Source: Candidatus Aminicenantota bacterium (GTDB taxonomy: Bacteria; Acidobacteriota; Aminicenantia; JAMOAD01). From it: 10,271 nt of DNA. Position numbers and translations under genes: made by a program. The stretch's first letter is position 1. The number at the start of each line of letters is the position of its first letter. Positions 6,001-10,271 of the stretch are shown here, one piece after another. Location: contig JALXDT010000341.1 of NCBI GenBank assembly GCA_027070475.1, forward strand, positions 1 through 10,271, given 5' to 3'. The notes under the pieces are model-generated. The model had not been told where the DNA came from and did not search any database. It saw only the letters and a program-made list of their open reading frames with translations.

Positions 6001-7254
6001 CAGAACAGATATTTTAGCATGAAGAAGAGAAAATATACAAAACCCTATGACAGAAAAAAGGATAAGAAAAAGACTCTTCTTGTGCCATACTTTCAGAATG
6101 TCTATTCTGATATGATTGAAGCAGTCTTCTATCATCTTGGCTATGAACTATTTACTCTGAGAAAACAGTCAAGGCCTGCTGTTGAGGAGGGATTAAAGTT
6201 TGTTAACAATGATATGTGTTATCCTGCTGTGGTTGTCATAGGGGATATACTTTACGCCTTAAAGAGCGGAGTTGTAGACCCTGATAATACTGTTGTGGGG
6301 TTGACAGAAACCGGAGGACAGTGCAGAGCTTCAAACTATGTCCCACTATTAAAAAAAGCTCTTATAGATGCAGGTTACCTTAATACTCCTGTTGTGAGTT
6401 TGAGCGCAAGCTCTTTTAAGCAGGGGTTCAGGTTTAATCCCATAAAACTTCTGAAATATTCGGCAATTCTTTTTTCCGTAGGTGATGCCATAATGAGAAT
6501 GAAGCTCAGAACAAAACCGTATGAGGTTAACAAAGGGGAAACAATTGAGCTTGTAAAAAAATTAACACGGGAGCTTAAGGAAGAGGCTATCAAAAATAAA
6601 ATAACAAAAGAGCTTATGATTAATTTCACAAGGTATGCAGTTGAGGAGTTTAATAAAATTGAAGTTAATTATGATGAGAATAAGGTCAGAAAGGTCGGGG
6701 TAGTGGGGGAAATATACTTAAAATCAAACTGCTTTTCCAATAATTATATAGTTAATTGGCTTGAGGATAATGGATATGAGGTGAAACTTCCGAGCTTTCT
6801 TAAATTTTTTGAGTATGGATTTTTCAGCAACCTTGAAAATTACAAAGAAAAAGTTCATCTGAATTTTAAAAAATTGATTACCGGGAAACTCACACAGCTT
6901 GCGATAGACCACTATAAGGCGATTGTTGAAAAAGAGCTTGAAAATTTCAAAAGGTATGAGCCCGAGATGCCTCTTAAAGAGGTTGTTAAAGATGATTCAA
7001 AACCAATGCCTCTTTATATAAATTTCGGTGAAGGCTGGCTACTTGCCGCTGAAATAGTTGAAATGATAAAGGAAAAGGTAAAGGATGTGATTTCTTTGCA
7101 GCCCTTTGGCTGTATTTCAAACCATATAGTGGCAAAGGGAATATACAGATATCTTAAAGATACCTTTGATTTGAATATGCTCCTTCTGGATTTTGAAGCA
7201 GGCTACAGCGAAGCCAATGTCCTAAACAGAATAAAACTGTTTTTGGAGCATTGA
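3013..7254 (+). CDS. Giant acyl-CoA dehydratase activase-related protein (two BadF/BadG/BcrA/HgdC ATPase domains + DUF2229 + HgdB-like C-terminus)
   Basis: 1413 residues, a usual size for the fused family. Domain 1 (about 7-262) is an ASKHA ATPase with LGIDLGSATAKVV, IELGGEDAKIV and VLFAGGP. Domain 2 (about 327-590) repeats it with LGIDAGSTTTKLV, IVDVGGQDIKAM and FVQGG. Each has the two Cys that hold the interface [4Fe-4S] in HgdC-type activators: C129 and C168, then C450 and C489. A CxxCxxxC...C knot follows (C612, C615, C619, C638). Next is a DUF2229-like region (about 684-905, with C737-LPAK) and a region like the dehydratase subunits (GRPYHLDP about 871; C949, C1069, C1104, C1367). Known relatives use ATP to drive low-potential electrons into an iron-sulfur partner; the substrate here is unknown. 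Start: TTG at 3013 is the only plausible codon between a stop at 3004 and the first ATPase motif. It overlaps the previous gene by 11 nt, and no good SD site is seen, so translational coupling is likely. No separate dehydratase gene is adjacent. Confidence 0.88.
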   Translation: MSVNNFSKLGIDLGSATAKVVLLSNKNSLYYKKYTRHNGKVKEVLSTILRELEKKFPEERFTLTITGTAGMGLAQRIEVDFEQEVVALSSFVKTFYPEVSTLIELGGEDAKIVLFSKNQAPEMRMNGSCAGGTGSFIDQMATLLDIDLNSLNELSKKSTKKLYIASRCGVFAKTDVQALLNRGENKEDIAKAIFNAVANQAITALLLGAKIKPKVLFAGGPLTFLSELRKAFIEISGLEENEFILPDNSEVLVAMGAALLSEKKESVFSFDELFKRLENEKKGFETIPRNKPLFTSEKEYLDFKKRHKRFEIKTLSEEEREKADELFLGIDAGSTTTKLVLIDKDSNIVDTFYSNNFGSPLEIAIKGLEKFKKYAKGNKIKAAYSTGYGEEFIKTALNLDGGIVETMAHYLAGSLFNKNISYIVDVGGQDIKAMKVENGVITDIKLNEACSSGTGSFIQTFADNLNMSLDEFVRKALFAKNPVDLGTRCSVFMNSKVKEALKDGVSVDDIAAGLSYSVVKNALFKVIMIKSIKELGENIFVQGGTFKNDAVLRAFELLTEKNVIRLNISEYMGAFGAALYAKKIYEKSPGFKTKFDIENIHSISFTKRMLRCNGCGNQCSITKFKFSNNNIFYTGNRCERFFSNKAVENRLDEKDDFFRFKDELIFNPSLYLDESKLPEIDEKRPVIGLPRVLSMYEHYPFFYTLFRALGIKTVLSEPTSEKSYYRGLLTVTVDNICLPAKVANSHFLELIDKKVDRIFYPSIIFEKIEGDLAMNSFNCPIVTGYGEVIKKSIKTDIPIDTIPISFRFIKGIVKNMYKYLKEYGVSEGEVEKAVKIALKTEKKVIEIQRKEAQRIIEKAKSEGKPLIIVLGRPYHLDPFVNNGIMDLIFSLGAYTISENAVPNLYDMSLEGVLPLTQWSYHNRLYLAAKWVAAQKYDKIAAIQLNSFGCGPDAVVVDEVKTILETAGKVYISIKIDEMSNLGAAKIRIRSLLEALKQNRYFSMKKRKYTKPYDRKKDKKKTLLVPYFQNVYSDMIEAVFYHLGYELFTLRKQSRPAVEEGLKFVNNDMCYPAVVVIGDILYALKSGVVDPDNTVVGLTETGGQCRASNYVPLLKKALIDAGYLNTPVVSLSASSFKQGFRFNPIKLLKYSAILFSVGDAIMRMKLRTKPYEVNKGETIELVKKLTRELKEEAIKNKITKELMINFTRYAVEEFNKIEVNYDENKVRKVGVVGEIYLKSNCFSNNYIVNWLEDNGYEVKLPSFLKFFEYGFFSNLENYKEKVHLNFKKLITGKLTQLAIDHYKAIVEKELENFKRYEPEMPLKEVVKDDSKPMPLYINFGEGWLLAAEIVEMIKEKVKDVISLQPFGCISNHIVAKGIYRYLKDTFDLNMLLLDFEAGYSEANVLNRIKLFLEH

Positions 7255-7267
7255 GCTTAATCGTGAA

Positions 7268-7289
7268 ATGTGAATTGTAAATCGTGAAT
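7268..7289 (-). repeat. Short repeat, right copy, inverted relative to 2002-2030
   Basis: The reverse complement (attcacgat then ttacaattcacat) matches the copy upstream of the operon except for a 7-nt gap. It lies in the 55-bp gap between the convergent stops of the activase and lipoprotein genes. No clear intrinsic terminator is visible there. Confidence 0.6.
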
Positions 7290-7309
7290 TAGAGCTGCGA
7301 GCGTTTAGT

Positions 7310-8605
7310 TTATTTTATTTTTCTAATCTCGTACAAATGTCCATACTCGCCATCTAATACCATTCTTGAACCTGGCTCTCTTTTTTTGTAATTAAATCTA
7401 CCCCATATTCTATCTACTTCATTTAATTCATGTCCTCCATCAAAAACAGTAATTATAGCTGATTCATTATCTCCTCCTTGAACAGAAGCACATAACTCTC
7501 CAATCATATAAGCTGGATTATCATACATACAACCTGCTCCACTTCTTATAAGTTCATCATTGGAATTTGCATCATCTGCTTCATATGCCCTTCCATCTGT
7601 TATCTCAAAGAAAATACCATTATCTACCCATTTTTTAGTTTCATACTTAATCTCAACTTTATCTCTTGGAGGAGCTCTTATAAATCCATTCGTATATTCC
7701 TCTATTGCTTTAAATCCTTCCATAATATTATTAAAAACTTCATTGTGCTTTGGATCTGAATAACCCTTTAAAACATGATGAGGGTCATAAACAACCCACT
7801 TCTCAGGTTGCTTTACCCAAACTTGATTTATACCTGGTGAAAAACCCCCCCTATAAGCATTAAGGAGATCTCTCCAACTATAACCTTTAGGATTTAAATC
7901 TTGTTTTTTGACAATGTCGATATTAATATTATTATCACCGGAAAAAGCAATACCCTCATAGACGGAGGGGATATAATCATGATTTTTTGAAGCCTCACTA
8001 TTGGAGAAATTTATTTTTAAGGTACCGGAGACAGGGGAGTTAATTTCGAATGTAAAACAACCGGAGCCATCGGTTTTACCTTCGAAATGAGCGGAGGTAC
8101 CATCAAATGTAATAGGAATATTACTTAAACTTCCACCATCAAAAGTATCCCTAACACAAACAGTTACAGGACCACCGGAGTGGGGAGGGGAAAAGTTATT
8201 GTTAGGAGAGGGTGGGTTTTTACATGCTGGGAGAAGGAGGAGTAAGGAGGAGAGGAAGAGTAAGATAAAGAGGATAAAGAATAGTTTTGAAAATCTGATA
8301 TTGTTTGAGAATCCATTATTTTTTAAGAATGAGTTAAACTCTTTTGAATATTCTGAAAATCTTTTTTGAGGAGGACCTCTATTTACTGAAGAGCTTAATT
8401 TATGGGAGTATAATCTTTGCTTTTCAAAGGATAGACCTTTTTCTCCTCTTTTTATTCTCTTTAAAACCCCCGATACCCTATTTTTTATTATTCCTTTAAG
8501 ATTTCTTAAACTTACACCCGAGTATTTGTTAAAAAGGGTAAAAGGAAGAGAAAATCTTCCGCTCTCCCATTTAACAGCTTCAGTTCTTTTTTCCCACTGT
8601 CCCAT
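7310..8605 (-). CDS. Predicted lipoprotein with carboxypeptidase-regulatory-like domain and long N-terminal extension
   Basis: 431 residues from the ATG at 8605, which has AGGAGG 7 nt upstream. A TTG two codons earlier is in frame but sits too close to that site. Residues 1-107 are basic and hydrophilic. Residues 108-127 are a strongly hydrophobic stretch ending in a lipobox, LLPAC, with C128 as the lipid-attachment candidate. After a Pro/Asn/Ser linker, residues about 142-235 (VTVCVRDTFDGG, then GKTDGSGCFTFE) resemble a carboxypeptidase-regulatory/Ig-like beta-sandwich. The remaining about 190 residues I do not recognise; they hold an isolated HELNEVD (H392) that lacks the second and third His of metzincin proteases. 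Normal lipoprotein signals are 15-30 residues, so a 107-residue extension is odd. No ATG, GTG or TTG in frame lies nearer the hydrophobic segment. It may remain a membrane-anchored protein with a cytoplasmic tail. It has its own promoter, and its neighbour is an IS element. Confidence 0.75.
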   Translation of the reverse strand: MGQWEKRTEAVKWESGRFSLPFTLFNKYSGVSLRNLKGIIKNRVSGVLKRIKRGEKGLSFEKQRLYSHKLSSSVNRGPPQKRFSEYSKEFNSFLKNNGFSNNIRFSKLFFILFILLFLSSLLLLLPACKNPPSPNNNFSPPHSGGPVTVCVRDTFDGGSLSNIPITFDGTSAHFEGKTDGSGCFTFEINSPVSGTLKINFSNSEASKNHDYIPSVYEGIAFSGDNNINIDIVKKQDLNPKGYSWRDLLNAYRGGFSPGINQVWVKQPEKWVVYDPHHVLKGYSDPKHNEVFNNIMEGFKAIEEYTNGFIRAPPRDKVEIKYETKKWVDNGIFFEITDGRAYEADDANSNDELIRSGAGCMYDNPAYMIGELCASVQGGDNESAIITVFDGGHELNEVDRIWGRFNYKKREPGSRMVLDGEYGHLYEIRKIK

Positions 8606-8642
8606 ATCCAAACCTCCTGAAAGGTTCTATCTTCTCAAAAGT

Positions 8643-8660
8643 TTTGCATAATAATGCAAA
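8643..8660. promoter_or_regulatory. Inverted repeat in the lipoprotein 5' leader
   Basis: Arms tttgcat (8643-8649) and atgcaaa (8654-8660) are perfectly complementary around a 4-nt centre. The repeat lies between the predicted transcription start and the SD site of the lipoprotein gene, so it is a candidate operator or small mRNA hairpin. Confidence 0.4.
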
Positions 8661-8686
8661 TTAATAAAAAATATAATAGATAAAAA

Positions 8687-8715
8687 ATTATAATGGAAAA
8701 TATTAATTATGTAAA
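8687..8715 (-). promoter_or_regulatory. Sigma70-type promoter for lipoprotein gene
   Basis: On the minus strand, TTTACA (8715-8710), a 17-nt spacer and a perfect TATAAT (8692-8687), reading toward the lipoprotein gene. The leader is about 75 nt. The -35 box lies only about 14 bp from the left end of the IS element. Confidence 0.7.
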
Positions 8716-8729
8716 ATGGACCCTCTGCG

Positions 8730-8750
8730 TCAAAAATAATCTTACCGAAA
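8730..8750 (+). repeat. IS left terminal inverted repeat
   Basis: Pairs with 10207-10228; the strongest shared core is atcttaccgaaa. A second, directly repeated copy of this core with one change (aatcttactgaaa) lies at 8772-8784. Confidence 0.75.
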
Positions 8751-8798
8751 CGAATAAGTTTAGTCGGAAAAAATCTTACTGAAAAGGAGGAAGAAAAG

Positions 8799-8897
8799 AT
8801 GAGAAGACTTGAAAAAGATTTAAGAAAAGGTTATCACCTCCAAAAAAATAAGGAGGTGACAACCAATGACAATAACGTTCCCCGAGGGGGAATTTAA
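8799..8897 (+). CDS. Leader ORF (32 codons) overlapping the transposase start
   Basis: ATG at 8799 is preceded by aaggaggaag, a strong ribosome-binding site. The frame reads MRRLEKDLRKGYHLQ and runs to TAA at 8895-8897. It spans the whole hairpin that hides the transposase ribosome-binding site. It stops one base before an in-frame internal ATG of the transposase (8899). A ribosome translating the leader would open the hairpin or reinitiate at 8899, so the likely role is translational coupling rather than a functional peptide. No homologue is recognised. Translation is inferred only from the strong site and placement. Confidence 0.5.
   Translation: MRRLEKDLRKGYHLQKNKEVTTNDNNVPRGGI
8829..8864 (+). 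promoter_or_regulatory. Hairpin sequestering the transposase ribosome-binding site
   Basis: Arms ggttatcacctcc (8829-8841) and ggaggtgacaacc (8852-8864) pair over 13 positions with one A-C mismatch. The loop is 10 nt and A-rich. The right arm contains the GGAGGTG site of the ATG at 8866, so the folded mRNA would block initiation. Such hairpins are known in other IS elements as protection against transcription entering from outside. Confidence 0.65.
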
Positions 8898-10176
8898 TAT
8901 GGAACAAAAAAGGAAAATTGTCAAGAAGAATGCAGCGAGGTATAAGAGAATGAGAAAGAAGGAGAAAGGGAAGATGCTAACAGAGCTTGAAGAGATCACA
9001 AAATACAGCAGAAAGTATATTATTACTCTCCTAAATCTTGAGAATAAGATAATCTACAGCAAGAAAGGAATAAGAGTAAAGGTTGATATATCAAAGACAC
9101 TTGAGATAGAAAGAGGAAGAAAGAAGAAGTACGGAAAAGAACTAATCACCCACTTAAAAATGATCTGGTCTCTTTCAGGCTTTATCTCCTCGGTTCATCT
9201 AAAAGCTTTCATAGATGAGAACTGGGAGTGGATAGTTGATAGTGAGTATTTTGAGAATGTAGAAGAAGAGGAGAAGAGATTGATAAGAGAGATGAGCAGC
9301 TCAACGATAGAGAGATTGTTAAGAGAGGAGAAAAAGAAGTATAAGATATTGTCAAAGTATAAGAGCAGGAAAGCGAGGAGGAATCATATAAAGAAACAGA
9401 TAAAGATAGAGAGTTTTTATGATAGGAGAGTAGAGAGAGTTGGGTATATGGAGATAGACCTTGTAAGTCACAGTGGGAATAGTGGGAAAGGAGAGTTTTT
9501 CTATACGCTCACATCAGTAGATGTAAAGACAGATTGGACATCATTAAGATTGCTCAGGAATAAAGCGAGGGTATGGACACATCAGGCATTATCAGATATT
9601 TTTCAAAAAATTCCTTATGTTCCCTACCACATACATTCTGATAATGGTTCTGAGTTTATAAATGATCACATAATAAGTTTCATCAGGGAAAATGGATTGA
9701 GCCAGACGAGGTCAAGGGCATACAGAAAGAATGATAATGCATTGGTAGAGGCTAAGAATTGGACTATGGTAAGGACATATACGGGATACAGAAGATACAA
9801 TACGGATGAGGAGTTTGAGATATTATCCGAGCTTCTTCATATTATAGAGTTAAAACACAATCTATTTATTCCCACGATAAAGGTTAAGAGAGTAGAAGAG
9901 AGGGAGGGGAAGATGAGAAAAGTATATGAGACAAAAACACCTTTTAAAAGGCTTTTAGAGGCTTCTGAGGTGGATAAAAATAGAAAAACGGAGTTGATTA
10001 TGCTGAAAAAGTCTGTTAATCTTTATGAACTTAACGAGAGGATGAGGATGTTATTGAGAAGGCTTGACAGAGCTTACAGCAAGAAGTTTTCCGAAATGTC
10101 AGGACTAAATATAGATTTAAATACAGATAATTTTGAATTAAATAATAAAAATAACTCCGATTCTGAGGTGCGCTAA
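8866..10176 (+). CDS. IS transposase, rve/integrase-core DD(35)E, ISNCY/IS1202-like
   Basis: 436 residues from ATG 8866, or 425 from ATG 8899, which has gaggggg upstream and whose product starts with MEQKRKIVKK. The N-terminal third is basic with a helix-turn-helix-like stretch (LTELEEITKYSRKYIITLL, about 39-57). The integrase core carries D198 (MEIDLVSHSG), D259 (HSDNGSEF) and E295 (NDNALVEAKNW), with 35 residues between the second Asp and Glu. All catalytic residues are present. GEFFYTLTSVDVKTDW is the second core strand typical of this group, and the tail is helical and charged. The protein cuts and joins IS ends using two metal ions. Expression is probably held down by the leader ORF and hairpin. 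The native start is uncertain between the two ATGs. The family call rests on motif pattern only. Confidence 0.88.
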   Translation: MTITFPEGEFNMEQKRKIVKKNAARYKRMRKKEKGKMLTELEEITKYSRKYIITLLNLENKIIYSKKGIRVKVDISKTLEIERGRKKKYGKELITHLKMIWSLSGFISSVHLKAFIDENWEWIVDSEYFENVEEEEKRLIREMSSSTIERLLREEKKKYKILSKYKSRKARRNHIKKQIKIESFYDRRVERVGYMEIDLVSHSGNSGKGEFFYTLTSVDVKTDWTSLRLLRNKARVWTHQALSDIFQKIPYVPYHIHSDNGSEFINDHIISFIRENGLSQTRSRAYRKNDNALVEAKNWTMVRTYTGYRRYNTDEEFEILSELLHIIELKHNLFIPTIKVKRVEEREGKMRKVYETKTPFKRLLEASEVDKNRKTELIMLKKSVNLYELNERMRMLLRRLDRAYSKKFSEMSGLNIDLNTDNFELNNKNNSDSEVR

Positions 10177-10181
10177 ATATG

Positions 10182-10201
10182 ATTATAATAAATTATAATA
10201 A
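10182..10201 (+). repeat. Tandem 10-bp repeat inside IS right end
   Basis: The unit attataataa occurs twice head to tail directly before the right terminal repeat. It is AT-only and could be a bend or protein-binding site, or simple slippage. Confidence 0.5.
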
Positions 10202-10206
10202 TTTTA

Positions 10207-10228
10207 TTTCGGTAAGATTTAATTTTGA
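10207..10228 (-). repeat. IS right terminal inverted repeat
   Basis: Begins 30 bp after the transposase stop. It is the reverse complement of the left end with one extra base and one change. Only one copy of the core is present at this end. Confidence 0.75.
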
Positions 10229-10271
10229 TGAAAAACGATGGAAAAAGGGAAAAGGGAGGAGAGTAAAGAGG

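Larger units (their letters stand above)
8730..10228 (+). mobile_element. Complete IS element (~1.5 kb), DD(35)E transposase, 21-22 bp terminal inverted repeats
   Basis: The left end (8730-8750, tcaaaaataatcttaccgaaa) matches the reverse complement of the right end (10207-10228, tcaaaa, ttaa, atcttaccgaaa) apart from a small gap and one change. Between them is a single transposase gene. The transposase resembles rve-type elements grouped with ISNCY/IS1202-like families; I cannot assign the exact group. No convincing target duplication is visible next to the repeats, so the outer borders may be off by a few bases. The intact ORF and good repeats suggest a recent or active copy. Confidence 0.75.

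Noticed and set aside
7255..7309. Bidirectional terminator between the convergent genes
   Set aside because: Only a 3-bp GCT/AGC stem is present before the T-rich stretch; too weak to call.
8606..8611. TTG at 8611 as lipoprotein start
   Set aside because: It would leave only one base after the AGGAGG; ATG 8605 has a 7-nt spacing.
8716..10241. ATGGA on both sides of the IS as a target-site duplication
   Set aside because: The two copies lie 9 and 8 bp away from the terminal repeats rather than next to them, and five bases can match by chance.
1..10271. CRISPR array, tRNA, rRNA or known riboswitch
   Set aside because: No regularly spaced repeats and no cloverleaf or conserved riboswitch core could be found by reading both strands.

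Overview
This is an AT-rich bacterial window with AGA/AGG- and ATA-heavy codon use and mostly strong Shine-Dalgarno (SD) sites. It also has good sigma70-type promoters and an outer-envelope lipoprotein candidate. The large iron-sulfur 'CoA-activase' protein is typical of strict anaerobes, so an anaerobic bacterium is likely; I cannot place the phylum from sequence alone.

Left part (1-1640): the window opens inside a reading frame that joins the C-terminal end of an HNH endonuclease to the C-terminal half of an EamA/DMT-type transporter. It is followed by decayed membrane-protein sequence (602-825). On the minus strand, a small four-helix SPW-repeat membrane protein is followed by an ArsR-type repressor, with a strong hairpin between them. 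A near-consensus promoter reads this unit.

Middle (1640-7290): a non-coding AT-rich stretch leads to a promoter whose -10 box is covered by an inverted repeat. It drives an apparent three-gene operon: a second ArsR-type repressor, an unrecognised small protein that looks like part of a type 2 periplasmic-binding fold, and a 1413-residue protein of the BadF/BadG/BcrA/HgdC activase superfamily. The last two genes overlap by 11 nt and the large gene starts with TTG. Two inverted copies of a short repeat (2002-2030 and 7268-7289) bracket the operon.

Right part (7310-10271): a minus-strand predicted lipoprotein has a 107-residue basic extension before its signal-like segment. Its promoter abuts a complete IS element of about 1.5 kb (8730-10228). 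The IS has 21-22 bp terminal inverted repeats and a DD(35)E transposase. Ahead of the transposase lie a 32-codon leader ORF and a hairpin that hides the transposase ribosome-binding site.

The most interesting unit is the ArsR / binding-protein-like / giant activase operon. The most interesting regulatory structure is the transposase leader. The functional links proposed are inferences from layout and motifs.
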